Below are positions 53,815-62,560 of a DNA stretch of 64,000 nucleotides, piece after piece; the first letter of the stretch is position 1; the number at the start of each line of letters is the position of its first letter. The notes beneath the pieces were generated by a model. The model was not told the DNA's origin. It did no database searches and saw nothing but the letters and a program-made list of their open reading frames with translations. The position numbers and the translations under genes were made by a program. Source of the stretch: Granulicella sp. dw_53 (GTDB lineage Bacteria; Acidobacteriota; Terriglobia; Terriglobales; Acidobacteriaceae); contig NZ_JAAVUR010000009.1 of the NCBI RefSeq assembly GCF_018449545.1, positions 124,001 through 188,000 of the forward strand, in the 5' to 3' direction.

Positions 53815-55188
53815 TTAGACGATCGCTTCGAGAAGACGGCGCCAGATCTGATCCAACCAACGGAGATGCTCCGGCTTCATAAGCACCGAACGGAGGCAGA
53901 GGACCGTGTCGGGTTGAGAGCTTCCGGAGGTCGATTTCCAGGTATTGGGGGGAAAGAAGCGGGTGGGAAGGGTGGCCAGGGCGAGGTGAAGGTCATGGCG
54001 GGCAGCCTTATCGAAGATGGCTTGAGCGAGTAACGAGGAGGCTGCGGGGGTGGGTGCGGAGGCGGTCCAGAAGAGAATATCCAGAGGCGGAACGAAGCTG
54101 GGGACGACGAAGGCAGGATGGGTGGCCAGGCGCTCGTAGAGTTGGCGGGCGGCCTGATGGCCGGAAGAGAGGTTGCGGGCGAACTCGCCGTCCCGGTCGT
54201 AGGGCAGGAGACGTTGAGTGGCCCACAGAGCGACGGCGGAGGCTCCGGCCCGGGAACACTCCAAAGAGATCTCGCCGAGATGGAGTTGCTTGGAGGAGAA
54301 GTAGGTGTAGGGGGAGTCGTGTTTATAGAAGAGCCCAACGGTGGGGTCGCGGAATAGGATGCAACCGCAGCCATAGGGCTGAAGACCGTGCTTGTGTGGA
54401 TCTACGACGATGGAGTCAGCGTGCGAGATGAGGTCATACGCTGCGCGGATCTCGGGGGCGAGATCTGTAACCAGCGTGAAGTAACCTCCATAGGCAGCGT
54501 CGACATGGACGCGGAACTGATAACGGGACTGGAGCGCCAGGATCTGGTCGAGTGGGTCGACGGTGCCGATAGCAGTGGTGCCAAGGGTGGCTACTACAGT
54601 TCCGATGGTGCCAGTGGCGAGGACCTGCTCTAGGGCGGCGAGGTCCATGCGGCCTTGAGCGTCAGAGGGAATCTTGACAAAGGGCAGGCCGAGGACAGAG
54701 CTGATGCGGGTGTGGGTGTAATGGGCCTGATCAGAGGCGGCGATGGCCTTGCCGGGAGCAATCTGTCCAGCGATCCAAAGGGCTTCAAGGTTCGCGAAGG
54801 TGCCGCCGCTGGAAAGATGGCCGAGATGCTGAGGAAGACCAAACATCCGGGCGAGGGCTTCTACGGCTTCGACCTCCATGACGGAGCTGGCGTGGCTGCT
54901 GTCGAGAGCATGGTTGTTGGGGTTGACGGACATGGCAAGCGCATAGGCCGCACGGGCGATAGGGTGCGGTGGCTTGAGCATCTGGCCAGCGTAGAGGGGA
55001 TGCCCGTAGGGGAAATCGTCACGGAGACGTTCGGCGGCCTGTTGGAGGATAGCAGCGGCATCTTCTCCCAGCGGAGTCGGGTCGAGCGGTGGAAGATGGC
55101 TGAAACCTGCGTCCAAATGTTTCTGGGCGACAGCCAGACGCTGAAAGAGTTCGTCGGGCGGAATAGACGGGGACATGACTGAGCTCAA
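53815..55188 (-). CDS. Group II PLP-dependent amino-acid decarboxylase family protein
   Basis: Cytosolic PLP enzyme of 457 residues in the aromatic amino acid/glutamate decarboxylase group. The PLP lysine is Lys266 in VVDPHKHGLQPYGCG. His156 in DQAHYTH should stack on the cofactor, and Asp230 in VHVDAAYGG binds the pyridine nitrogen. The N-terminal HPLYAGQMLKPPHPIARAAY is characteristic of this group. The substrate could be tyrosine, tryptophan, aspartate or another amino acid. The ATG at 55188 and one four codons later are equally possible starts. It follows a small membrane protein gene by 31 bases on the same strand, so the two are probably co-transcribed. Confidence 0.88.
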   Translation of the reverse strand: MSSVMSPSIPPDELFQRLAVAQKHLDAGFSHLPPLDPTPLGEDAAAILQQAAERLRDDFPYGHPLYAGQMLKPPHPIARAAYALAMSVNPNNHALDSSHASSVMEVEAVEALARMFGLPQHLGHLSSGGTFANLEALWIAGQIAPGKAIAASDQAHYTHTRISSVLGLPFVKIPSDAQGRMDLAALEQVLATGTIGTVVATLGTTAIGTVDPLDQILALQSRYQFRVHVDAAYGGYFTLVTDLAPEIRAAYDLISHADSIVVDPHKHGLQPYGCGCILFRDPTVGLFYKHDSPYTYFSSKQLHLGEISLECSRAGASAVALWATQRLLPYDRDGEFARNLSSGHQAARQLYERLATHPAFVVPSFVPPLDILFWTASAPTPAASSLLAQAIFDKAARHDLHLALATLPTRFFPPNTWKSTSGSSQPDTVLCLRSVLMKPEHLRWLDQIWRRLLEAIV

Positions 55189-55219
55189 TCTCCAAGATCG
55201 GTTTGCAAGGGTAAAAAGG

Positions 55220-55516
55220 TTACAACTCGCGGGTGATGTGACCGAGCTTCATTGCCACACTGAGCACGGCAGCAATGGCAAGGGCCAAGGTCGTGAGAGG
55301 AAATGCAGTGCGGATGTGCTTGGTCAAGGCTTCTACCAGGACGATGAGGACGTAGACCAGAAGCATGAGAAGAAATCCATCCCAGACGAAGATGTGTGTG
55401 ATTCCAGGCGTAATCGCCGTTATCTTCTGAATGTGGAAGGGACGGAGGAAAGAGCCCACGATGCTGCAGATGAGGAGAAGCAGCGATTGCAGGACGAGCC
55501 AAACGACCTTTTTCAT
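55220..55516 (-). CDS. Small membrane protein of unknown function
   Basis: A 98-residue hydrophobic protein with three likely membrane helices: residues 5-23 (WLVLQSLLLLICSIVGSFL), 42-62 (FVWDGFLLMLLVYVLIVLVEA) and 70-90 (AFPLTTLALAIAAVLSVAM). A basic start and a charged end (KLGHITREL) suggest a defined topology. I do not recognise a family. It lies 31 bases upstream of the PLP decarboxylase gene in the same direction. The opposite strand also has a long open frame here, but hydrophobic periodicity and the close spacing favour this strand. Confidence 0.65.
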   Translation of the reverse strand: MKKVVWLVLQSLLLLICSIVGSFLRPFHIQKITAITPGITHIFVWDGFLLMLLVYVLIVLVEALTKHIRTAFPLTTLALAIAAVLSVAMKLGHITREL

Positions 55517-55739
55517 GCAAAAAACCTCATCTCTTCCTGGTGCCTTGTTCGGAAGGGCCTATCACTGGTTTGAAACGAATGGGGGCTAGTGCAGTTTACC
55601 GGTTCCGCGGCAAAAATCAGATCGCATTGCTGCTCTTTGGAGACGATGAGCGGCAGACGTTCGCTTTTGACACGGTTCCCTGCTGTGAGACCGCTTTGAC
55701 GGATCTCCGGGTTACAGGACTCCGATAAATTTCACCCAT

Positions 55740-56657
55740 TTATTGGGACGAGCCGTTTAGGACGTGGATGGTATGGAACCAGGTCTCGACGAGAGTGGGC
55801 CAGTGGGTTACTGGAAGGTCGGTGGGACGGAGACCATAGCCGTGACCTCCCTGGGCGTAGACGTGAAGTTCGGCGGGGACTTTGAGATCCCTCAGGGCCC
55901 AGAAGTAGACGAGGACGTTTTCAACGTGGACCGGATCGTCTTCTGCTTGCAGGAGGAAGGTGGGGGGCGTGTTCGCAGTGGGGTCGATGCTGTGGGCTAG
56001 CGTCTTGAGGGTGGTGCCGTCGGTGAGATAGCCAGGGTAGATGATCACTGCGAAGCTGGGACGGGCATCTATCTTGCTGTCGATTATTTTGCCCTCGGGC
56101 ATGTCGGCGCGTCTGTAGTCGGCGTGATTGCTTAGCGTGACGGCAAGATGGGCACCCGCAGAGAAGCCTAGTACGCCGATGCGGTTCGGATCGAGGCGCC
56201 ACTCCGCGGCGTGAGAGCGGGCGATTCGAATGGCTTGCTGCGCATCTTCGAGATCTGCCACGCTCTCTGGATAGTGCTGTTCGAAGGGCACACGGTATTT
56301 GACCAAAACGCAGGTGACACCGATGCGGTTGAGCCAGGTGCAAACCTCGGTGCCTTCTAGATCGTAAGCGAGGATCTTGTAGCCTCCACCGGGGAAGACG
56401 AGTACCGCAGCTCCCGTGTTGGTGGCGGTTGGCTTATAAACCGTCAGGGTCGGATTGCTGACGTTGGTGAGATGCATAATGGGTTTGCCCCCGACGAGTC
56501 TGTCGGAGGCGAGGGTAGCGTCCTTTTCAGGAGCGCCAGTGTAGGGCTCGGGTGCCCCAGTCGGCCAGAGCGGGATGACCTGCTGGGCTGACGCGCGAGG
56601 CACGAGGACGAGAGCTACGACGATAAAGAGAGAGAAGAAGACAAGCTGTTTGCGCAC
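55740..56657 (-). CDS. Exported alpha/beta hydrolase (esterase/acetyl-xylan-esterase-like)
   Basis: Secreted hydrolase of 305 residues. The chosen GTG at 56657 gives a clean signal peptide (RKQLVFFSLFIVVALVLVPRASAQ); the longer frame up to 56867 would overlap the upstream gene. The mature part opens with VIPLWPTGAPEPYTG. The oxyanion box is FPGGGYKIL, the nucleophile serine lies in GVLGFSAGAHLA, and the acid and histidine lie in QAEDDPVHVENV and GGHGYGLRP. This set matches alpha/beta hydrolases often annotated as xylan or sugar esterases. A GAGGAG ribosome site sits about 15 bases before the GTG, somewhat far, so the start is uncertain. The substrate is probably an acetylated sugar, by analogy only. 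Confidence 0.82.
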   Translation of the reverse strand: MRKQLVFFSLFIVVALVLVPRASAQQVIPLWPTGAPEPYTGAPEKDATLASDRLVGGKPIMHLTNVSNPTLTVYKPTATNTGAAVLVFPGGGYKILAYDLEGTEVCTWLNRIGVTCVLVKYRVPFEQHYPESVADLEDAQQAIRIARSHAAEWRLDPNRIGVLGFSAGAHLAVTLSNHADYRRADMPEGKIIDSKIDARPSFAVIIYPGYLTDGTTLKTLAHSIDPTANTPPTFLLQAEDDPVHVENVLVYFWALRDLKVPAELHVYAQGGHGYGLRPTDLPVTHWPTLVETWFHTIHVLNGSSQ

Positions 56658-56799
56658 GCGAACAATGGTAGCGGCTCCTCGCGTTATGGGGTAGTAGATT
56701 CTCGGTCCGGGTGAGAAATACCTCGAAAAAATGATCCGTCTAACGTATCCGAAGGAATTGTGGCGTAAGTTTCGCGTCTGCCTCAGATACAGAAGGACG

Positions 56800-57660
56800 T
56801 CAGACGTCGCAGAGGGCAACGGCCTGAGAGAGTGATGTGAGAGGATCGCGCACCGGGACGAATTCATGCGCGACGTAGCCGGTGTAACCAGTAGCTACGA
56901 TGGCACGCATGACGGCGGGCCAGTTGATCTCCTGGGTCTCGTCGAGTTCGTGGCGGCCGGGGACTCCACCCGTATGGTAATGGCCGAGATATTTAGCGTT
57001 GGTCCGGATGGTCTCGATGAGATCACCCTCCATGATCTGCATATGGTAGATGTCGTAGAGCAGCTTGATGTGGGGGGAGTCGATCTCCTGGAGGACGCGA
57101 ACTCCCCAGGCGGTGTGGTCGGCCATGTAACCGATGTGATTACGTTTGCTATTGAGAAGTTCAAGGTGCAAGGTGAGGCCGTGATCTTCGATGATAGGGC
57201 GAAGGCGACGAAGGCCGATGACGGTGTTGCGCGCGCCCTCTTCGTCGGAGAGGCCGTCGCGGTTGCCAGAGAAGGTGATGACGTTAGGTACGCCCGCCTT
57301 GGCGGCGATGGGGACGTATTTGCGAAGACCGGCTTCAATGTCCGCGTGGTTTTCGATTCGGTTGAGACCTGTCTTGATCTCTCCGCCTCCAGCGTAGCCC
57401 ATGGTGCAGAGGAGTCCGTAACGGCGAGGAATCTCGTACTCCTCAGGCTGGAGCAGGTCGATTCCCTTCAGACCGATCTTAGCTGCATAGACACAGAGGT
57501 CCTCGAGGGGGATCTGTTTGTAGCACCAGCGGGAGACGGACTGGTGAATGTTGTTGCGAAGTTTCTCGGGTGTGGCGGCGCTGGAGTTGTGGCTGAGTAA
57601 GGTTGCGGCCGCGGTGGCGGCAGTGGTCTGGAGAAGCTTTCGGCGAGTTAGATTGGGCAC
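56800..57660 (-). CDS. Exported TIM-barrel sugar isomerase-like (hydroxypyruvate isomerase family)
   Basis: A 286-residue AP-endonuclease-2/xylose-isomerase-type barrel. The N-terminus NLTRRKLLQTTAATAAATLL is a twin-arginine signal, so it is exported folded. The barrel has SRWCYKQIPLEDLC, GLKGIDLLQPEE, TLHLELLNSKRNH with a likely metal glutamate, LLYDIYHMQIMEGDL with the metal Asp/His pair, GHYHTGGVPGRHE and GYTGYVAHEF. This pattern is that of hydroxypyruvate isomerase-like proteins. Family members interconvert keto and aldo sugars or epimerise them; a periplasmic location suggests a different, unknown substrate. It is upstream of the exported hydrolase, with a gap of about 140 bases. Confidence 0.85.
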   Translation of the reverse strand: MPNLTRRKLLQTTAATAAATLLSHNSSAATPEKLRNNIHQSVSRWCYKQIPLEDLCVYAAKIGLKGIDLLQPEEYEIPRRYGLLCTMGYAGGGEIKTGLNRIENHADIEAGLRKYVPIAAKAGVPNVITFSGNRDGLSDEEGARNTVIGLRRLRPIIEDHGLTLHLELLNSKRNHIGYMADHTAWGVRVLQEIDSPHIKLLYDIYHMQIMEGDLIETIRTNAKYLGHYHTGGVPGRHELDETQEINWPAVMRAIVATGYTGYVAHEFVPVRDPLTSLSQAVALCDV

Positions 57661-57815
57661 AGCTCATTCCCCTGCTTAAGACGTATGGGGATTGTATGCA
57701 AATGAGCTTGTTTGCGCGACCGGATTCTTCTCAGGCCTCCTCATACGCGAACTCTTGGGCTACAGGAGCCCTTTATAGCGCCGCTTCAGATCAGTGCGAA
57801 AGGGCCAATGCTCTT

Positions 57816-58853
57816 CTATGTGGAGGCGGCCGCAACCTCAGACTGCGCCTTTAGCGAGGCCGCAGTCTCATAAAGAATGGCGTAAGAACGGAGCCTATCC
57901 TCATCTCTATAGGTATCTGTCCAGAAGAAGAGTTCATCTGCTCCGGTCTGCTCAATGAAGGACCAGAGGGCCTGGCTTACCGTGCTTCTTCCACCTGTGA
58001 TTGCAAACTGCATTCGTTTCTCTACCGCTTCCTTTTCTTCTTCGGTCCAGAGGCCGTCCATGCTATCGACCGGTTTGACAGCTCGCCCCGTGCCTCCCAC
58101 CGCGCTTAAATAGAACTGCTGAATGAAGGTTAAAAATTTTCGCGCATCCTCGTCCGTCTCCGCCGCAAGCGCAAAGACCGAGATCATGACATAGGGCCGA
58201 TCGAGTGTCTTGGATGGCCGAAAGTGCTGGCGATAAAGCTCGATCGACGACATTAGATTGGCGGGAGCGATGTGAGCGGCGAAGATAAAGGGCAGACCAA
58301 GTTCGCCTGCAAGGCGGGCGTTGTGACCGCTTGAGCTCAAGAGGAAGAGGGGCACATTGGAGCCTTGGCCCGGGTAGGCCTTGACCTCCTGATCTTCTTC
58401 GCCGGGCCCAAGGAAGAGTTGGAGCTCAGCCAGCAACTCGGGAAAGTCGTCGTCCGTAATCCGAGGATCGCGGCGAAGGGCTTTCTTTGTGATCTCCTCC
58501 CTGATCTTGGTGGAACCTACCGCACGGCCCAGGCCTAAGTCGATACGTCCAGGAAAGAGCGCTTCCAAGGTTCCAAACTGTTCGGCGATGATCATTGGGG
58601 GGTGATTTAGCAGCATCACTCCACCTGCGCCTACGCGAATCGATTGGGTGGCCGCGGCCACATGTCCTATGAGAAGGGCGGGCGAGGCGGAGGCCACAGC
58701 ACTCACTCCGTGATGCTCTGAATACCAGATTCGGTGATAGCCCAACTTTTCGACTACCTGTGAAACTTTGACAGCGCGAGCGATTGCTTTGCCGGCACTT
58801 TCTCCCTCCCGCGTTGATACAAAATCCAGAGCTGAGATGATCGGAGTATTCAT
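57816..58853 (-). CDS. LLM-class flavin-dependent monooxygenase
   Basis: Luciferase-like FMN-dependent oxidoreductase of 345 residues, cytosolic. Typical segments are GYHRIWYSEHHGVSAVASASP near residue 40 (given as a landmark only), TQSIRVGAGGVMLLNHPPMIIAEQFGTLEALFPGRIDLGLGRAVG in the middle of the barrel, and LFLLSSSGHNARLAGELGLPF. The arrangement matches MsnO8-like oxidoreductases of unknown substrate. It appears monocistronic. The last codons contain a short GACTGCG/CGCAGTC inverted pair, which is not clearly a terminator. Confidence 0.88.
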   Translation of the reverse strand: MNTPIISALDFVSTREGESAGKAIARAVKVSQVVEKLGYHRIWYSEHHGVSAVASASPALLIGHVAAATQSIRVGAGGVMLLNHPPMIIAEQFGTLEALFPGRIDLGLGRAVGSTKIREEITKKALRRDPRITDDDFPELLAELQLFLGPGEEDQEVKAYPGQGSNVPLFLLSSSGHNARLAGELGLPFIFAAHIAPANLMSSIELYRQHFRPSKTLDRPYVMISVFALAAETDEDARKFLTFIQQFYLSAVGGTGRAVKPVDSMDGLWTEEEKEAVEKRMQFAITGGRSTVSQALWSFIEQTGADELFFWTDTYRDEDRLRSYAILYETAASLKAQSEVAAAST

Positions 58854-59224
58854 AGTTTAAGTCCTCATAGATTCCGCATATCTGAAGCCCTGGGGCTGGA
58901 TGCGAAGGGTACGTGCCGTCTCTGTCCGCGATAAACAATCGGAGTTGTCATTTATTCCAGCGAGACAGATCCGTATGTACGAGACTGTGGTGCCCTATTT
59001 CGAGCAAGCGACAGCAAAAAACTTATATCTAAGGGGATTTGCAGAGGTCAAAGACATCGGTGAGGTGCGGGGATACAACGATGGAAGACTGTCGAAACCT
59101 ATGAGTCGCTTCACCTTCCCTTGCTACAAAGGCTTGCTTCTGCTGCGAACAGTTCACAATAAACGAGGGCCGTCTTTGACAGAGTCAAGACGGCCCCTAT
59201 TTATTGCTACGAACGACTGCGCTG
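58854..59224. other. Intergenic region with a terminator
   Basis: A stretch of 371 bases. Apart from the terminator at 59167-59196 I see no gene; a plus-strand open frame runs through the region and into the terminator and has no family features. Confidence 0.55.
59167..59196 (-). terminator. Terminator of the adenosine deaminase gene
   Basis: A stem GGGCCGTCTT(T)GAC/GTCAAGACGGCCC with one bulged base and a 3-nt loop lies 28 bases after the minus-strand stop at 59225. Flanking AT-rich sequence (TATTTATT and AATAAAC) supports termination. Confidence 0.75.
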
Positions 59225-60835
59225 CTACAGGCTGGACTCGAATACTTTGAAACGATGTTCGAGTTCCCATTGCTGGGCAGCCTTATCGCTGGATTTGAGG
59301 AAGGCGGTGCATTTCGCGTTGGGGGTGTCGGCACCGAGAGGCTGGGTCGCGCAGTCTTCGACGGAGCGGTTGAAGGTGTCCTGTTTGCTCCAGAGACTAG
59401 GACCAGCGAGGAAGCTATGTTCGACGCTGGTACGAGCCATGTTTTTAAGATCGGTGTAAGTGAGGTTGAACTCGAGGGCGGCACGAGTGTACTCCTGCGT
59501 GATGTTTCCGCGGGAGACACCCTCATCGTCGGTAGAGAGCGCTACGGGAACGTGTGCGGCACGGTAGTTGGGGAGTGGATGGTTCTTGCCGCTGATACCT
59601 AGAATGCCATCGTTGGAGGTGAGGTTGATCTCCACCATGATGTGTCGGTCAGCCAGTTCTTTCAGCAAGGCGGTGGGGTCTTTCTCGTACATGACGTCGA
59701 CGCCATGGCCGATGCGTTCTGCATGGCCCAAATCGACCGCCTCCCGGATGTGAAAGGAGAGGCCGTCGGGAGGAACAAGGCCGGGAGCAAGCTCGCCAGC
59801 ATGCAAGGAGATGTGAACCTTGGGATAGGCCGCATGGAGATAGTCGAGCATGAGCATCTGCCGGTGATACTCAGACATGGACATGTAGGCATCTTCAGGC
59901 TGGACGAAGTTGATGCCCACAACGTTGGGGTCTATGGAGGCGAGTTCAAAGTAGAGAAGGGTCTGAGCGAAGACCTGTTGCGGTGGGAATGCGCGAAGAA
60001 CTTGGCCAATAAAGCGGATCTGCACAGAGCAGGCGGCAACGGCGTTGGCTTCGCCGCAGTGCTCTAGTCTGGTGCGTGCGGCTAGCGCGTCGTCCAGCTC
60101 CTTGGCGGCCTCCGTAATGTTGGTACGGAAGTCCGAGGCAGCGAGGAGTTGATCGCGCAGGTGGGCGAGTTCGGCTCGTGTGGCATCACGAGGAGTTGCG
60201 ATTGAATTTCCAGTGGCTTTCGGACCCTCAGGCCAGCCGAGTTGATAGCCGAGTTTGGCGGCAGCACCGAAACTGGGGGTCTGCATGATCTCCAGGTATT
60301 GGCCGTTTTGTGCTGCGGAGCGAGTAGCTACCTCGTCGAGCCACTCCGGGACGTGGGATTTGTCGATACTTCCGAAACGGGCGAAGGTGGCGAAGAACTG
60401 ATCGTGGCCACTGGTCCCGGGCGTAGCGACAAAACTGCGCATAGAGAAAGAATTGACGAGCGCGTCGTAGAGCTTTTGATCTTTGAAGGCAGAGGCAGCA
60501 GGAACATTGCCGTCTCCGCAGACTGGTTGGGGTGACGAGCTGCGAGTCATGCTTTCGGCTTTAATAAAGCTGAGCGTGGCCTGATTGACACAAAGATGGT
60601 CAACAGTAGCCTCCGCAATAAAGCTTTCAGCGTAGACAGCTCCGCTGAGGTGCATGTGTAGATCTGCCCCCTTGGGCATGTTAGCTAGAAAGGCATGCAG
60701 CGGAAATGGGCCGGCGGTTTTGGCGACGTTGAAGGCACGAACTGCGCGGGCCTCCTGCGGGGTGACGGCGACCTGTGCGTTGGCGAAAACGACAGTAAGA
60801 CAGAGGAGCAACACTGCGTGGGAAAGACGGCGCAT
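59225..60835 (-). CDS. Exported adenosine deaminase-family protein
   Basis: Metal-dependent amidohydrolase of 536 residues that should deaminate adenosine or a related nucleoside. The signal peptide is RRLSHAVLLLCLTVVFANAQ. The zinc ligands are His60 and His62 in LHMHLSGA. SLHAGELAPG supplies the third histidine and the catalytic glutamate region, RIGHGVDVMYE the proton-shuttling histidine, and STDDEGVSRGN the last aspartate. It is much longer than cytosolic Add (about 340) and nearer to the secreted ADGF-like length, because of an inserted helical region at about 100-270. I start at the ATG at 60835 with AAGGAAC upstream. A role in purine salvage outside the cytoplasm is inferred. Confidence 0.87.
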   Translation of the reverse strand: MRRLSHAVLLLCLTVVFANAQVAVTPQEARAVRAFNVAKTAGPFPLHAFLANMPKGADLHMHLSGAVYAESFIAEATVDHLCVNQATLSFIKAESMTRSSSPQPVCGDGNVPAASAFKDQKLYDALVNSFSMRSFVATPGTSGHDQFFATFARFGSIDKSHVPEWLDEVATRSAAQNGQYLEIMQTPSFGAAAKLGYQLGWPEGPKATGNSIATPRDATRAELAHLRDQLLAASDFRTNITEAAKELDDALAARTRLEHCGEANAVAACSVQIRFIGQVLRAFPPQQVFAQTLLYFELASIDPNVVGINFVQPEDAYMSMSEYHRQMLMLDYLHAAYPKVHISLHAGELAPGLVPPDGLSFHIREAVDLGHAERIGHGVDVMYEKDPTALLKELADRHIMVEINLTSNDGILGISGKNHPLPNYRAAHVPVALSTDDEGVSRGNITQEYTRAALEFNLTYTDLKNMARTSVEHSFLAGPSLWSKQDTFNRSVEDCATQPLGADTPNAKCTAFLKSSDKAAQQWELEHRFKVFESSL

Positions 60836-61063
60836 AAGTTCCTTTTCGACTGCAAAGTCGAGCATACAATATCCCAGTAAAGAGGAAGCGAAGGACGGGG
60901 TTGGCGATAAGGCAAGGGATTGCTATACTTAGGAAACGTTTGAGTTGCTGGTTCCCTTCTGAGCTTGTTCGAAATAAACAAGGCAGGCCGGTACGACAGG
61001 CGTAAGAAGGTAATTACGCCCGGGTGTTCTTGGCGATCCCCGATAAACGGCGTTACATGCCAA

Positions 61064-61138
61064 GGCCAGATAGCTCAGTGGTAGAGCGCGGCCCTGAAAA
61101 GGCCGGCGTCGGCGGTTCGATCCCGTCTCTGGCCACCA
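61064..61138 (+). tRNA. tRNA-Phe (GAA)
   Basis: Full cloverleaf: acceptor GGCCAGA/TCTGGCC, D arm GCTC/GAGC, anticodon stem CGGCC/GGCCG with loop CTGAAAA giving anticodon GAA, T arm with TTCGATC loop, and an encoded CCA end. Its 3' part is duplicated at 62248-62293, so it is a phage/island integration site. Confidence 0.96.
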
Positions 61139-61139
61139 C
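61111..61139 (+). other. attL-like core at the tRNA-Phe 3' end
   Basis: This 29-base stretch (T arm, acceptor 3' strand and CCAC) is repeated exactly at 62265-62293. Similarity extends upstream to the anticodon loop with a 3-base gap. Confidence 0.8.
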
Positions 61140-61207
61140 TTTTTCAATAACTTAGCGATGGACCAAAGAGATAAGTTTTAGTCGCACGACCAATACACGA
61201 CCATCGT

Positions 61208-61480
61208 TCACGCGACGTCTTGTTGGTCGCCCTCTTCCTGCTCCAGTTTTTTCTTATCCAACATGCTCCACATCACCTTGACCGTATTGCCGGTCTTGGT
61301 GATGTGCTCCCGTCCCAGCTTGGCGTAACGTTCGGTCATCTTGATATTCGCGTGACCAAGGAGCTTCGCCAGCTCGTAGAGATCGCCACCGTTCATCATG
61401 TACCACGAGGCAAAGGTGTGACGCAGATCATGAAACCGGAAGTCACGAATCTTCGATAGTAACTTTAGGATAGAGCGCAC
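61208..61480 (-). pseudogene. Tyrosine recombinase (integrase), C-terminal fragment
   Basis: Only the last ~80 residues of a phage-type integrase remain. They contain the second catalytic box FRFHDLRHTFASW (His, Arg), the third box LGHANIKMTERYAKL with the nucleophile tyrosine, and a charged tail. The N-terminal core-binding domain and the first catalytic arginine are missing. Homology begins at about 61450; the bases before it belong to a LysR gene read in another frame. It sits 70 bases from the tRNA-Phe 3' end and points toward it, the standard place for an island integrase. It cannot be active. Confidence 0.85.
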
Positions 61481-61841
61481 AGTATTCGGGGATTAGAGGC
61501 GAGATATAGCGGCTCCCGAAACCCGTCATGCTTAGAATGCGCAGTCGTCCCGACAGCTGTAGCGCGATCCCATGTGCATCACCCTCAGCTTCAACAATCA
61601 GATCGAGAATATGCCTACATCTCTCTAAGTAGTTCTGGCCGCCATCTGTGAGGGTAAGACTGCGTGTGGTACGTTGCGGCAAGCGGATACCTATCCGTTT
61701 TTCCAACTCAGTCACCAAACGCGATGTTTGAGCCACAGTAAGGCGGAGTTGTTCCGCCGTCGCCGTGAAACTTCCTGCGTCTACGACACGAACAAACCCA
61801 TGCATCGCATGGATTAGACCGTTATTGAGATTCTTACGCAT
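61443..61841 (-). pseudogene. LysR-family regulator, truncated after the DNA-binding domain
   Basis: 132 residues of a protein usually about 300 long. The winged helix-turn-helix is complete: FVRVVDAGSFTATAEQL, VAQTSRLVTELEKRIGIRLPQRTTRSLTLTDGG. The linker helix and the start of the sensing domain follow (RLRILSMTGFGSRYISPLI). It stops after YPKVTIEDS, exactly where integrase homology begins, so the effector domain was lost in a recombination. It might still make a DNA-binding fragment but is best called a pseudogene. Confidence 0.82.
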
Positions 61842-62560
61842 TCCGCAATAATGATTTATTCATGCGTGTATTTTTTCAAGGGAACCGAGTAGCCATTGTT
61901 GGAACAGCCGGAGCATCTTCCGATAACTCGCTGATCTAACGAAGAAAAATTCCATTAAGTCTGCATGCTGGGAGATTTGAGCAATCAACCTTCAAACCTT
62001 GCCATGGCCTTCAGGGACAGCGGCGCGGCCCGCATAACCGACATCAACCAGGACACGGTATTCCAAGCAGCGGATGCGAGGTCGCAGTATCCATATTCCC
62101 AGCCTTCTTCGCGCGAACAATACGCGAACAATGCGCGTCCCAAATAGGCCTAATTCTCCCTAAGCGATCCTAAATCTATCGCGCTTAACGGTCTTATTAT
62201 TCATATACATCTGCCGATTCCAGGCCACTTAGTTGAATTATCCGGCAGCCCTGAAAAGCCCGGCGGCGGTTCGATCCCGTCTCTGGCCACCACATTCTAA
62301 ATACCTTAGCAGCAACCAGATTTAGCTCAAATTAGTTCAAGACACAGAATAGGACACATGCTCTATATCAAGTGGGACCTCTAGGTACCATGCGGTCAAG
62401 CTTGGTGTCCTAGCTTCTTTTGCGCTACGTCGCTCTCTCCCCTTTTTGATTGCGGTTCCATCTTGCTCCAGAGGGTTCTGGCGCACATTTGGTGATTCTT
62501 TCCAGCCGGTGTTTTGGAGCGTAAGACTGAGGTAGCTCTGGCGACCTCCGCTCTTTGCCG
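61842..62560. other. Non-coding stretch holding the second attachment copy
   Basis: About 720 bases without a credible gene. It contains the tRNA-Phe 3' duplicate (62248-62293). An inverted 8-mer, TAGGACAC (62350-62357) and GTGTCCTA (62405-62412), lies beyond it. The left end of the ISL3 element must lie in the last part, but I could not identify its terminal repeat because the right end is outside the window. Confidence 0.6.
62248..62293 (+). repeat. attR-like duplicate of the tRNA-Phe 3' part
   Basis: Matches tRNA-Phe from the anticodon loop (CCTGAAAA) to CCAC with one substitution and a 3-base deletion; the last 29 bases are identical to 61111-61139. It has no 5' half, so it is not a working tRNA. 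Confidence 0.85.

Noticed and set aside
55175..55573. A 132-residue plus-strand open frame opposite the small membrane protein.
   Set aside because: Charged low-complexity sequence; the minus-strand frame has clear membrane helices and close spacing to the decarboxylase.
58900..59250. A 116-residue plus-strand open frame between the LLM monooxygenase and adenosine deaminase genes.
   Set aside because: It runs through a transcription terminator and into the 3' end of the deaminase, with no family features or good ribosome site.
61965..62147. A 60-residue plus-strand open frame inside the island scar.
   Set aside because: No ribosome site, no family features, and it lies in a degenerate non-coding remnant.
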